The translations under genes were made by a program, and so were the position numbers. The notes beneath the pieces are model-generated. The model was not told the origin of the DNA, did no database searches, and worked only from the letters and a program-made list of their open reading frames with translations. Positions 12,335-24,269 of a stretch of DNA of 64,000 nt are shown in pieces. Source of the DNA: Azadirachta indica (taxonomy: Eukaryota; Streptophyta; Magnoliopsida; Sapindales; Meliaceae); contig CM040442.1 of the NCBI GenBank assembly GCA_022749755.1, positions 13,614,457-13,678,456 of the forward strand. Direction: 5' to 3'. Each line of letters begins with the position of its first letter. The first letter of the stretch is position 1.

Positions 12335-12905
12335 TGAACTATTTTACCCATTAATTATTAGAAAACATATAAAATAATTTAATTATCTTTAATTTTATTT
12401 TATAATAACTAATACAATTTTATTATAATATTTAAATTTAAAAGTTATAATAATTATTTTTTTTGTTCTTAGTTATTTTTTCTTCAAATTTTTCATTATT
12501 TTTAATATATTAATTATATATAAAATTGATCATTTATTAAAAAATTTCTTATAGCAAATATTATGCTGTAAACAACTTTACAATTAATGTTAAAATTTGC
12601 TTATGATTAATGTTGTAAAAAGTTGACAGTTACGAAGATTTTTGACAATATTTACTATATGTAATTTTTTATAATAGATCATTTTAATAAAATGATCAAA
12701 TTTTAAAAAAAAATATATAATTAATATTGTTAAAAAATTAATAATAAATGTAAAGAAAAAATAATTATGAACAAAAATATTATTATACTTTTTAAATTTA
12801 AATATTATATTAAAATTATATTAGTTGTTACCAAGTAAAAATAAGGATAATTAAATTATTTTATATGTTTTTTTATTAATTAAGTGGTAAAATAGTAAAT
12901 TTATG
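12335..12905. mobile_element. Long hairpin (foldback/MITE-like) element
   Basis: The two halves are imperfect reverse complements over nearly the whole length. The left arm at about 12338-12600 (starting 'actattttaccc', then 'catataaaataatttaatta') matches the reverse complement of about 12605-12900. Even the centre pairs ('caactttacaattaatgtt' against 'aatgttgtaaaaagttg'). There is no coding capacity. This fits a long-TIR MITE or foldback element. Arms of ~260 bases could form a long RNA hairpin if transcribed. Confidence 0.75.
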
Positions 12906-13139
12906 TACAAAATAGTGATTAGAATAGTGTTTTAAAAGGTATTTCAATATTTCTTTAAAAGTTAAGGACTATCTCAACCTTTTTTTTTTTTAAAGTTTAG
13001 GACTGACAAAAAATACAAGTTATTCCCATTTTTCTAAAAGATAGGGGTAAAACACATTATCGGGTTATATTACATACTTTCATATTTATTAATTTGTTAA
13101 TTCTAAGTAACTTTAAGTATTTTATTTTATTTTATTATG
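12906..13139. other. AT-rich spacer
   Basis: No recognisable feature. Confidence 0.4.
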
Positions 13140-13700
13140 TTTTTATTTATTTATGTAGGCTGGAAGAGACTGGGACTGTTTAGGTGATGAAAGACAAAAG
13201 TCGGCATGAAAGAAGAAGTTCAAATTCCAAAATTTAACGTGAGTGTCGCAATCATGTTATATGGAAGCCACCATGCCTAAGCAGTACCCCAACCAATTTT
13301 CTAAGAGCTCAGTGCTATGTGTACATTACATGGAAGTCATAGCGCCCAATTCAACGCAACTCCAACTAATTTCCTGAGAGTTAAGCACCGCGGCGCTGGA
13401 TCTTGGAAGCTATGGCTCAATAATGATGTTTAGAGTTGAAATAGTATTTTGGGGAAAACTCTAGGAGATATAAATAGATCTTTTTGGAGGATTAACAAAG
13501 GAGGTTAGCTGCCATATTGAAAAGAAGACATTAAAGAAGAGAACTTTGAGTGCAGAAAAAAAGGGCAAAATTCCAGAGACGGATCAAGCCCAATTCCAAT
13601 CCAATTCTAGTTTTTCTACCTTTGTTTCATTTGTATGTTTAAAAACATGTTATTTGTCTCTTTAGATTTAATAATAAACTAATTTTCAGTTTATTTATGT
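13140..13700 (+). mobile_element. LTR-like fragment of a non-coding retroelement
   Basis: The layout resembles plant LTRs of the long non-autonomous Ty3-gypsy type: a moderately GC-rich U3-like part with the phrases 'gccaccatgcc' and 'aagcaccgcggcgctgg', a TATA box (gatataaatagatc, about 13468), a purine-rich leader ('aaagaagagaacttt'), then T-rich DNA. No ends with target duplications were identified and no coding region follows. Similar architecture is seen at 58380-59860. Confidence 0.45.
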
Positions 13701-15579
13701 TATTATGTTCTTAATGCTTCTAATTCTGTTAGAGATCCACATTACCAGTAGAGAACCACCGGAGAAACACTCTACAAGATCATAAAAACTCTAAAAAAAG
13801 GGGTGAGGAAGGTGTATATACCTCCAATAGATGAAGACACATGTTACCTATAGTGAGAAAAGGCGGATGTACTATATAATGTGCATTGTAGGAGATCTCG
13901 GTTGCTTGATTCATTAGATGTTGTCTCTAAATACATGAGATTCCACTTTGTCTTTTGGTGACAAATATGCTCCTCCAATACCCAGAAGACATGGAGCAAA
14001 CTCTTCAACAAGAAGCTAACAATATGGTAAAACGAGGAAAGAAGGGCATTTTAGACAAATGGTGGTAGGGAAAAGGAGGAGAGGCATGTCATTTTCACTA
14101 ATTCTAATCACAAAGAAGGAAAGGGTGAGACTTGTCTTTCGGGACCACTCTCTGTTTTCTCTACTAAGATACTTGGTCACCATTTCATAAGAAAAAAAAA
14201 AGAGTCAGTTTCTCACATTAAAGTCCTATTCCTTCTAATCACTCCCCATCTTCTACATCTTGGGAACTGATCACCATTCGCTCTAGAATCTTTACTGATA
14301 CCTTTAGAAATCTCCAAGCTTCTTCAACTTTCATAATTACAGAGGTGTATTCAGTTATAATCTAATTTTCTACTCTACTAAATTTAATGTTTGTACTATC
14401 CCCCGAATTTATTTATTCTCTTTATTGGTATTGGAATTTGTTTGTTTGGAATTTATGGAAGAATGAGTTCTTTCGCAGAAATTCTTTTGGGAGTGGTTGC
14501 TTCTGTTAACTGTGGTTTGTTTGGTTAGTTTCACTTGCACTTCATTATGCTTAGAATCATGGAGTAATGTGTTTTCTAGTTCAACCAAAAGGATATACGG
14601 AAAATGTTAATCTGTTGGTTTTGTGAAATAGAGTGTTTACATGGTGTGACGTTTGATTTGCCTTGGGATTTTGGTTTTTCAATAGGCTTGTTATACTTTT
14701 TATTTTATTACTCTTTTACTTTTTATACTAGTTTTCTTCTTTATTTTTAATGTAAAAGATTAAAAAAAAAAGATTATACAATATTTACACTAATTCATAG
14801 AATAATCATATGATAAGTTGTATTGAAGATATTTCAATAATTGTATGTTTAAAAATTAGTTAATTAATAATTTAGAGGAGATAAAGTGATATATTCTCAA
14901 TTTTTTTTTATGTAAAACATTCTCAATCGAAAAGAGAGAAATGCAATAATATGTCAGTCATAATGTATAATACGTAAACAGTATTAATAAATGACATGAC
15001 AGTTTTATAGGCTTAAAAATAGGCTCGTCTTATTGGACAGTCGAAGGTAAGCCGAGATTACCAATGGGTCTGACCCAACAAACTAGGGCGGTTTAGTTCC
15101 GGTTCAGGCAAAGGTTAAACCCTCGAAAACCCTGCTGTATTAGAGGTGCGAGGCAGCATCCGATGTGCAACACCATAGCTATAGAAACAGAACAGCAACA
15201 GCAAAAGAAAACTAACTGCAAATGGGCTTCTATTTCCTCTGCCTTTCCTTTTCCCTCGCTTCTCAATGACTCCTGCAGAAGCCAAGAACGATTTACAAGT
15301 GGAGACCATTAAGAAAGCACAAAATTCATACAAAAAGAATGAAAAAACAAAATTAATTGTTTATTTCTTAATTTTAAATAGACAGTATTCCCAAGAATTT
15401 GTTTGAATCCAAACACAATTCTGAATGAGTCGAAAACTTTGAGAAATTTTCAAAGAATAAAAGCATGGAAAAATATTTCTCGAGAGTCCAATCGAGTTTG
15501 TGACTCTTGAAGGTAGTTCCTACCTTTCGTGTGAATTTATTGAAGTGGACAATAACTTTCCCACCTGATATAAGCTTAA
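13701..15579. other. Non-coding stretch with a promoter-like patch
   Basis: No convincing gene. At 15050-15135 there is a patch with two AAACCCT telobox-like words (15116-15134) and 'gggtctgaccc', which in plants often mark promoters of translation-related genes. It is followed by a short open + frame near 15290 (MTPAEAKNDLQ...) without recognisable homology or a clear donor site. The rest (13700-14900) is AT-rich with no feature seen. Confidence 0.3.
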
Positions 15580-15729
15580 ATGCATGACTTTATTGTGTCT
15601 TCTGAACAAATGCATGAGGGTTTAAGCAGAGCAATCTTGACTATGAAGAAACAAGAACAAGCAATGGTAACTTTCAGCACAGAATATTTATACAGCCATG
15701 AAGTTTCTGAAGCAGTGCCTGCAAATTCA
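15580..15729 (+). pseudogene. FKBP-type peptidyl-prolyl isomerase exon fragment
   Basis: A 50-codon open piece reads like the second half of a plant high-molecular-weight FKBP domain. It has a DFIVSSEQMHEGL segment, then AILTMKKQEQAMVTF (the family's GLDRAVxTMKKGE core), then HEVSEAVPANS, where the family has the PPNS turn. An in-frame TAA follows at once, where the family continues into a YYEVEL strand; 'gggtaaat' after it could be a decayed splice donor. No other FKBP or TPR exon is seen nearby. I infer a stray or duplicated exon of an FKBP62/65-like gene, not an active gene. Confidence 0.6.
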
Positions 15730-15955
15730 TAAGGGTAAATTGATATTTGTGTAGCCATTGATTTATGATTTTTTCTATATTTGTTTTTATTTTCTCTGTT
15801 GCATAATTTTTATTGGAATTGATATGGGTGAGGCTAATTATTAGATCAGTTTCGCAGTAAATATAAGTTAATTAAATATAAGTCAATTTCTGAATTGATG
15901 TGGGTAAGCCATTAATGCAGACAAATTAGTGCATTTCTTCAACAAAAGGAAAAAC

Positions 15956-15988
<33 letters not shown>

Positions 15989-17110
15989 GTCAAGCCCTCC
16001 ATAACCCATTAAATTTAATTTTTTTTTTTAAGATTGATTAAATTGAAAATATGTAAATAATTGTAAGGGACTTAATTGATTATATTAAAAACTTATATAC
16101 TTTTTTGAAAAAATAAAAATCGTTTGAAAAAAAAAAAGTTATATAACTTGTGTAATCAAATTTTGCAAATTGAAAATAGGGAAGCCAGGCGGGTCTGGAA
16201 AAATGCCCCGTCCCTATCCCCGACCCGTTGTGTATACGGATATGAATTTTTTTTTTTAAACCCGACCCAATCCTCGAGTTTCTTAAAAATTCCGTCCCAA
16301 TCCCCGTCATAACTAGTTAGAGCCCCTGTAGGTCCCTGACCCTGCGAAAAAAAAAATTATCATCTCCTACTCAAAACTGCATGTTTTTTTTAATATATTG
16401 ACAAGGTTAAATGCAAAATTTTAACGTTTTGAACTTCATGCAAACTTATCCTAATATTTGTGAAGGGAAAAGGTCAAATAATAATTAATATACTAATCTC
16501 CAAATACTTTTACATCGATAGTTTAATTCTAAGCTTCAAATACCGATAATATTTCAAGTTGATACAAACTTTTATATAAAAAACTTAATTTTTAATTTCA
16601 TAGCTACAATTTCATGATTAATAGTTAATAATAAGAATATAATGTACGTTCCATTTCATTTTCCAACGGGGTATTATTAGTATCATTAATAAAGACAATT
16701 AGAATTGACATCCCTCTTATCATTTTTAAGGAGAATAATCGAGCACAGACAACATATATAAAATCAGCGAACAAGAAGCTACTTAAATTGGAGTCAAAAC
16801 AAAAACTCAGAATTCCATCGAACACTCAAAATTCAAAAACCATCAAACCAAAATCTTCAATTTTGAAAACTCGGCAAACTAAATCACAGAACACCCAGAG
16901 ACTCAGAAATGCATCAGGTCAACAATCATAACCATGCAAGAGAGAACTGACCTTGAACTCGAAACCTGAAATGGTGATGAGGAAGGATGAAGCCCTTAGA
17001 CAAGCAACCAAATATGTTATTATTATAATAACAATAATAATAACGACAACAATAACCATTTTTCACTAATTATGTAATTAAAAGATTATATTATTTGTAA
17101 TAATAATAAG
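15730..17110. other. AT-rich stretch with (TA)n and a 'gacccg' patch
   Basis: No gene seen. A (TA)n run lies at 15956-15982. At 16185-16330 a GC-rich patch with repeated 'cccgaccc', 'cccgtcccta' and 'ccccgtc' words stands out. Such words are common in plant hAT-type non-autonomous elements, but no terminal repeats were found. Confidence 0.4.
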
Positions 17111-17290
17111 GAAGAATATCCATTGGCCCCTCATTTTTGAGCCCATATCCCTTTACTCCCTATATTTTTTCTAATATTTTATCACTCTTCTTATTATTTT
17201 TTTTTTTAATTTTACCCTTCAATTTAAGTGATTTACAAAATGATAAAAATGAAAATATTTGAAATATTAACAAATAATATATAATAAAAC
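17111..17290 (+). mobile_element. MITE copy 1 (5' half)
   Basis: It begins 'gaagaatatccattggcccc' and continues through 'ccctatattttttctaatat' and 'acccttcaattt'. It parallels the elements at 23811 and 60641 over about 150 bases. The opposite terminal repeat was not found, so this is a one-ended copy. Confidence 0.6.
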
Positions 17291-20214
17291 AAATATAAAA
17301 ATAGTAAATTAATTATCCCTAACAAAGTTAATCCTAAAACATTCTTCTCTCCACAAATTATCCAACCCAAAAATTTCCTAAACCTACAAATCTTCCTACA
17401 CCATCATCAGCACTACCACCACTACTGTCATCAAATCTTCTTCTACTACCTATTTCCATCACCACCAATTATCATTCTCTTTCAACCATTGTGGCCTATC
17501 TCTCCATCTGAATGAAACCACCCTTTGCTACAGGAAACCATTGTCATTGTCACCGAATGGAGTTTGGATTACTAGCGTTTTGTTTCAGGGTACGCTCAAG
17601 TGTTATGTGAGATGGACTGTGTGAACTCGTGAGGTGAAAAGGAATGCAGAAAACGAGATTTGGAGAATGTGAGTGTGAAGGAGGAAGATGAAATAAGAGA
17701 AATAATGACACATATTAGTGTGTATTGAAAAATTGTATAAGTGAGTGTTAATTTGAGTGTAAACACTTGTATCTTCTCTAAACACTTGTATCTCCCCATC
17801 TATCACCAAATCAGACCTTGTTTCTTGCCCTTTCCATCCACATCTCCTCACCCTTCGTGAAATCACCGACTAAAATTATTTTCTTCTCTCATCTTTTCTA
17901 TTTTCTTTTTCCTTCATTTAAAAATATTTCTATTCAAATTGCTACTAGTCAATCTCTTATTAATTAAGATTGAAGAATTTTGAAATCAAATAATCCAAAT
18001 AATTCTAAATTATTTTGTTGGCAGTGATTCTAATAGGAACAAATAGGGTATGATTTGGCAATAACTAGGGAGATGCAACTAGAAAGGGGGGTTAGGAGCG
18101 ATTGCCTGTGAGGTTGTTATAATTTGTTTCATATAATTTGATATGTAGAGAAGAATACTTTAGCTGCTAATTAGGTTGTTAGAATCTTGATCCATATAAT
18201 TTGATCTATAGAGAAGAACACTTCAAAGAAAACGAATAGAAAAAAAGAAAAATAAGTAAAAGGAAAATAAGTGTTTTAGGGCCAATTTTTTTAGGAGTTA
18301 ATTTTTTATTTTTTATATTTAATAAAAATTAAATTTGATATATTTTTAATAAATTTTTATTTATTTTTAATTTTTATATTATTAAAAGACAAATTTATCC
18401 TTAAAAATTTAATCTAGTACTTATTCTTTTCATAAAATATTTAAGGGTATAAAGTAATTTTATTTATTTATTGAAGAATATGAAGTAATTTTATTGGTTC
18501 CCATCCAAAAGTATAGATTTTTGACTAGTTGAAAGGGCAAATTAGTAATTGCATACAGAAACTGACGATTTAGATTAACAGAGATAACGTGAGGGGATGA
18601 TGAGATGTTATTTTCACTTAAACCTACGTTGCTATTGAATTTTTCAGTTTTAAGTCCATTGTTTGACTGGCTCATTTGTGTTGATTGGCAAGTGGGAACT
18701 AGGATAAGATGCTAATGCTACTCTCTCCCAATTTTGTGTATTTAATTGTCTAAATCATGGTTTCAGTTTGTTTCACGCTTGGATTAGATAAGGGTGCCTT
18801 TTAATTTTGGTGGATACTGGAAGTGGTTGTTGTACTACTTATTGTTAATTTTTTCTTTTTCCTTTCCACTTTAGCAATCATGTTAACTGAAATTATTTTC
18901 AGCGTTGAGGTTTCCATTACAATACTGGGAGGTGTGATTGAACAAATTAAATTACTATCTCTCTTGAAACAGCTTGAAGTAGTCATTAAATTATCCCAGG
19001 TGAAAAGAGCATTGCATTGTTCTATTATTATTATTATAGAGTAAAAATGAGAATGTATTCAATTGTTAAATACTTTATTGATTTTAACTTTTGAATATCA
19101 TCTTCTAACCAGTTTATGTTTCTAGTTTTTTTTTTTTTTTTCTCTCGAGTTTCATAATTAGTATTGGTGAGTATTTCTACGATGTTATTATTAATATTTG
19201 TTTAATAGAAGTAATTTTAGCGGTTCAATCCTGTTTTATGTTTCTTGTGGTGATCAAATCTTTTAATTGAAGATTGTTTTATTTTGCATAACATATACCT
19301 GTTGATTTGCTGGCCAATCACTACTTGAATTCCAAAAGCTAATGTTTTTTGCCCAATAAACATTTCATTCAATAAGAAGATTTATTCTCCCACTTGGGTT
19401 TGTTTATTTTTGTTAAATTAAAGCTTTCTTATACCAATTATAAATCTCAGAGATCATATTAGCTCATAATATCATTAGTCTATTAGTTTAAGAGAATAAC
19501 ATATTCAACTATAGAATGATCTTTTGATTCTTCCATGTCCTTTTTCGGTCATAACTTAATAATCTGTTATTGTTGTTGTTGTTATTAATCAGATATTGAT
19601 CTTATTATTATTAGTTTACATTATTGTTATTACTTTTATATATTGTTATAATTAATATATTATACTATTATTACTATTATTAGTGTTATAGTTTTCAGTG
19701 CAGAATAGATTAAACTATGTAATGTTTTATTAAATTTCCTGTCTTCCTTTTCTTTTTGTTTTTTTCTTTTGTGATAACTTAATAATTAGATGATAATATT
19801 ATTATTATTACTATTATTGCAAATGTTATGATTATTGCAATTATTGTTATTATTATTATTACAATTATAATAATAATAATAATTATATATTATTATTGTA
19901 GTTATTATTAATTATTGAGGGGAAATTTTGTTGTTTGAAGTAGTAGATAATTTTAGTAAGTAAACTAGCGGTTTTTGTTAATGTTGAGGTTTTTTTGTCG
20001 CCAAAATTTTTATTGAAATCAACTACTATCCACTTATATCTTCTTTTAATTAATTGAAGGAAAAGTATTAGGATATTCTCCTTTGTCAATTCTATAGTTC
20101 GTATATAGTTTTCGTGGAATTTTCAGGTGCAATTTATCGATTTGTTTCAACATTATAGTTTAGTCGTTAATAAAATTGTTATTTGTGAGCTCTAATATTT
20201 TAGCTTTGACAATG
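17291..20214. other. AT-rich non-coding DNA
   Basis: No supported gene. 17340-17560 is pyrimidine-rich with 'caccacca' words. 19560-19900 is an irregular (ATT)n/(TTA)n microsatellite region. Short frames (60-90 codons) on both strands look random and hydrophobic. Confidence 0.5.
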
Positions 20215-20510
20215 TTTGCTGCTATTAATTTGCTGGTGTCATGCAGTCCGCTCGCTGTTTTGCTGTTTGCCCATGTTGTTTGCTGTTGGATGCTGCTGCT
20301 GAGTTGCATTTTTACTGTCGTTTTGTTGGTACAAGGTTGCTTTTGGCTTTGCTATCGCCTTCATCGATTAATGTTGTGTTTTCTCCTAGCTGCTTGCTGC
20401 TTTGTTATGCTACTTTGCTACAAGAACAACAAGAAGTTGTTGTGTTTGGGTTGTTGGTCCTGTTTGTATGCTGCCCTTTTGCTGCACTTTACACTAGCTA
20501 TTTTTAAATT
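20215..20510 (+). repeat. CTG/TGCTGC-rich block 4
   Basis: This fourth block of TGCTG words opens a 137-codon Leu/Cys/Val-rich + frame from 20176. The amino-acid make-up is what such DNA gives in any frame. There is no domain, and the frame continues into unrelated AT-rich sequence. It is treated as repeat, not gene. Confidence 0.6.
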
Positions 20511-21334
20511 TCTTTTTATCACTTGGTCTTCAAGTAGCACTTGTAGTCCTTATTCCCACCCATTCAATAAAATTATAAAATATAACTAAGGAATAAAAAA
20601 AATTATTTACAAAACTCGACGTTTAGTCTCACACAATTAATTTTTTTTCTCATGCTATTTTTTATTCCTCATAATTGTAATTTATGAAAACAAAATAGAC
20701 AAGGGATTAAAAATATAAGATTATATAAAAATTGTTATTGTCAATTATAAATATTTTGTTGTCCTCTCTTATCTCAATTGTAGTTTTTGATTTTATACAA
20801 ACTTGTAGCCCTCATTGTCATTAATTCTTGTTTGTTTTTAATTGTCTTTTATTTTTGACATTTTATGCATCTTAGTTTTTTTAATATATTTTCAGATACT
20901 CGAATAAAAATTTTGTGGCAACAATTTTTTAGGATTTGTGAAAGTAATGTTGTTGCATAAATATATAGTTGTATTTTTACTTTGTTGTTGTTATGCCTTA
21001 TTATTATTCTACTTTTATTTTTTAATTCATGTTATTGTTTATATTTTTATGATGGATGTGTTAAAATATCAAATTAATGGTTAGTAAATTATGTACATGA
21101 AAAGCAAGAGGAAACGAGTTAATCCTGACCCGATAAACGATGATAATGTTGATAATAAGATTGTTTAAATAAGACTGATGATAAGAATGAAAAGAATAAA
21201 GCATATTCAAGAAGACATGACAACCTTTTATCAAATTTTTATAAGTTTTATCATATTCACTTAATATAATTTTGTATAGTCTTACATTTTTAAATGTGAT
21301 TTTAAAAAGTGAAGTGGAATGTGAATGTACTAAC
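20511..21334. other. AT-rich spacer
   Basis: No feature seen. A - strand frame at 21061-21444 is Lys/Ile/Phe-rich without similarity and overlaps the start of the next pseudogene on the other strand. Confidence 0.4.
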
Positions 21335-23000
21335 TTTTGTTTATAGGCCACAAGATGTAGCAAGAAAGAAGCAAAATTGTTACAAGAAAAAGGAACAAAA
21401 GTTGACATGAAGGTAAGCACTTTTATTTTGAAATTTATTTTCATTTATAATACATTTTATATAAAACATTTAACTTAGGATTTATTTTTTTAACTAATAG
21501 ACAAGAAAAAATTTAGGATTACATTTCAAAGCCTTGAGTAAGGAGGATAAGAATAAATATAGTGCAATTAATATAGTTAATAACAATGGAAAGGAATATG
21601 GTGGAGAAAAATGCCAAGGTATTGCAACAAGATATGCTCCAAGTCATTTTACAACATTAGTGGCCAAATAAAAAGATTTGAGAAAAAAAAAAAGTTATTG
21701 AAAAGACAAGATTTGGAAGTCTTTTGAACATAAAGTGCAGACAACTAAGATGATATTTGTGTGCCTAGTTAGTTGAAATATTGGATCCTTTTAGTTCTAG
21801 TATTAACATTTGCATAGACTCGTTATTTCCTCTCATGATTTTGGGTATACTATGGGGATCAAGATAGTGGGGTAGACGTAAATGTATGCATGGAGAGGGA
21901 TTTAGATAATGTAGAGCAATTGAAAGATAATTGTAATCATAATTGAAAGATATTAATTTACATTTGTCTGAAGAAGTTGGAGGAGGATTTGGTGACTGAA
22001 AATAAAGTGGCCAATGACTTCAAGAGGAAATTTGTATTGTTTGCTTTTGGAACACTATTATCCCCTAAATTAGCAAATTATGTAATGCCTCGCTATTTAG
22101 TTCCATTGAAAAACGCAAGTACCACTAAAGAAAAAAATTAGGCAACTCGGTGTTTTAGTGGACTCATCAGTGGCATTAAAAAGTTTGAGGGAAGACAACA
22201 ATTTGTTGTTGTGGTTACTTTTAGCGATAATACTATTTTCTCTTTCTCAATTGATACATTAAAACTTAATTTTCTAAACTCTTTGATTTTATTTATCTTA
22301 AATTTGTTGCAAATATTTTGCAACTTTTTTACATGGATCATGTAGTTTTTGCACATAAACCTATATGCAAATCGTTGAATCCAACAGGTTTATAAAAAAA
22401 TAAAGATATTTGTAATTTCATGCGTTTTCTGAAGGAGAATGGGGGCATTGGGAACTCAAAAGGTAATAAATTTATATTAATTAGTTTATTTAAATTATGA
22501 AAGTAAATTACTCCTAAAACTTATACTTAAAAAATATCAAGTTCATAGATAGGAAAGTCCAGCTCATCATATTGTGACAAAAAAGTCCTTTGACAGAAAT
22601 GAAATATTGAATTTCAAAGAAAAACTAGACCAAATGCTCTAGGAGTTGCTGACATAACATGTAAAATTGCTAACTCGATGAAGAGTAATTTAGATACTTA
22701 TGTCTGGGTTCAAGAATTATCTTACAGAGTTGATGTAACTGAAGAGATTGTTGTTAAAAAAAAAAAAATGACACATGCAATAAAATGATGGACACTAATG
22801 ATACAGATGTTAACTTATAGTCACCCAAGAAACATAGGTCCAAAGTTTGTAGCAAATCTAGCTGCCAAATTATTGCAGGACAAAAACATGGCCAAGAAAG
22901 CTGATGATGGATAGAAGAAGAAAACTCCTTATAAATGATCCTTGTTAAATGAGTTATTGCCAAATGATGAAGAAAACCATCAAAGTGTCCAAGTATCACT
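21335..23000 (+). pseudogene. Degraded plant-mobile-domain / MULE-borne gene
   Basis: All three + frames together give a protein recognisable as the plant mobile domain found in transposon-borne and Ulp1-associated plant genes. Segments are an N-terminal KKNLGLHFKAL-like part near 21505; then LDPFSSSINI-type text near 21785; VDVNVCMERDLDNVEQLKDN (21872-21931); a VLFAFGTLLSP-like part near 22040 leading to VMPRYLVPLKNAS (near 22082); a FAHKPI-like part near 22350; and FMRFLKENGGIGN-like text near 22420. Stops and frame changes separate nearly every block. No terminal inverted repeats were identified, so assignment to a Mutator-like carrier is inference. Confidence 0.6.
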
Positions 23001-23810
23001 ATATATCATTTTTGGTATAAATTGTTAATGGTTATGAACCTTTTACTTCAGGTGTTTAAACTTCATTGTCATATTACAAGTAATATCCTCCGATGGAATT
23101 TGTTCATCTAACGATAAAGAAACAAAATTATACAAGTTATGGAAAAACCAAAAAAGTCCTCATCAAAAGTATTGATGAACAAAAGATAGTTGTAAAATTA
23201 TATACAACTATATCACATTTGCAAATTCATTCTCTGAACAAAATTTGATGATGTTCCAATATATTTTTCAAGACTCTTTGGACAAAAGATAATTAAATAT
23301 ATATTTAAATTATCCTCATTTTTTTTTTTTGTTTGCACTGTTGAAAAAATATTAATTCTGAATCTTGTGTGCTACTAATGTAATGAAAATTTAGTTTTCA
23401 CATGTCAGCCTCTTATTAACTAACAAATAATATATTCTGTGACCCCGAAATCATTTGTAGTAGGCGAGGTAAGTGTTAACAAATTAGTCTTTTTTTTTAT
23501 AACGTTCAATAAATTCTAAATTTATTATTGATATTTAGAATATTTGAAAAAAATATGGGACATTCATACACTTATTGAAATTATATTTTTTATCATTTTT
23601 ATTTATCGGGTGCACTACACATGGAGTAGACATGATTTTTTATTATTAACTTAAAAAAAATATGATTATGATAAATAACAGTACTAAATATGAAAATTTT
23701 GCTATATAAATTAATAAGACAGTATTATATTGTTAACATATATTTTATATGATTTTTTATCTCTAACAAAATTTTTTGAAATAAAATTTTATTATTGTTA
23801 TTATTATTAT
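23001..23810. other. AT-rich spacer
   Basis: No gene or repeat family recognised. Confidence 0.4.
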
Positions 23811-24269
23811 GGGAGAATGCCTATTACCCCCCTTATTTTTAAGTTAACATCCTATTATCCCCTATATTTTTTTTAATATCTCATCACCTCCTTGAGTTTC
23901 GATTTTACGCTTTAATATTTAAATATTTTAAATTTTATCATTTTATAAATTAATTAAATTGAAGGATAAAATCGAAAAAAAAAAAGAGTCAAGGGGGATG
24001 GAGTATCAGAAAAAATATAGAGGATTTAATGGAGTATTAGCTAAAAAATGATGGGGATAATAGGCATTCTTTCAATTATAAAAGGAGAAATAATATTAAT
24101 AAAAATTGATTTAAATAAATTTATTATCTAAAAATTACTATAATACCCTCAAACCACTAATATGTCGACTAACGGAAGTAGTGTCGGGGGGCTGATGGGG
24201 TATTTGTGAGGCAATAGGTAGTAATAGTGTATTAAGTCAAATGAGGAGAGTTTATTGGGCATTCTCCCC
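23811..24269. mobile_element. MITE copy 2, with nested terminal repeats
   Basis: The left end 'gggagaatgcctattac' (23811) is matched by two inverted right ends: 'ataataggcattct' ending about 24073 and 'tattgggcattctccc' ending 24269. The inner pair bounds a 263-base foldback: the left-arm words 'cctatattttttttaatat', 'gatttt' and 'attaaattgaaggataaaatcgaa' reappear inverted. The outer pair bounds 459 bases. There is no coding capacity. This is the most complete member of the family also seen at 17111 and 60641. Confidence 0.8.

Noticed and set aside
15115..15333. 72-codon - frame with a hydrophobic stretch
   Set aside because: It is antisense to a promoter-like patch, shows no similarity and has no supporting splice or TATA signals.
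20176..20589. 137-codon + frame, Leu/Cys-rich, membrane-protein-like
   Set aside because: It is produced by the TGCTGC-rich block. The neighbouring frames are open too, there is no domain, and it runs on into AT-rich DNA.
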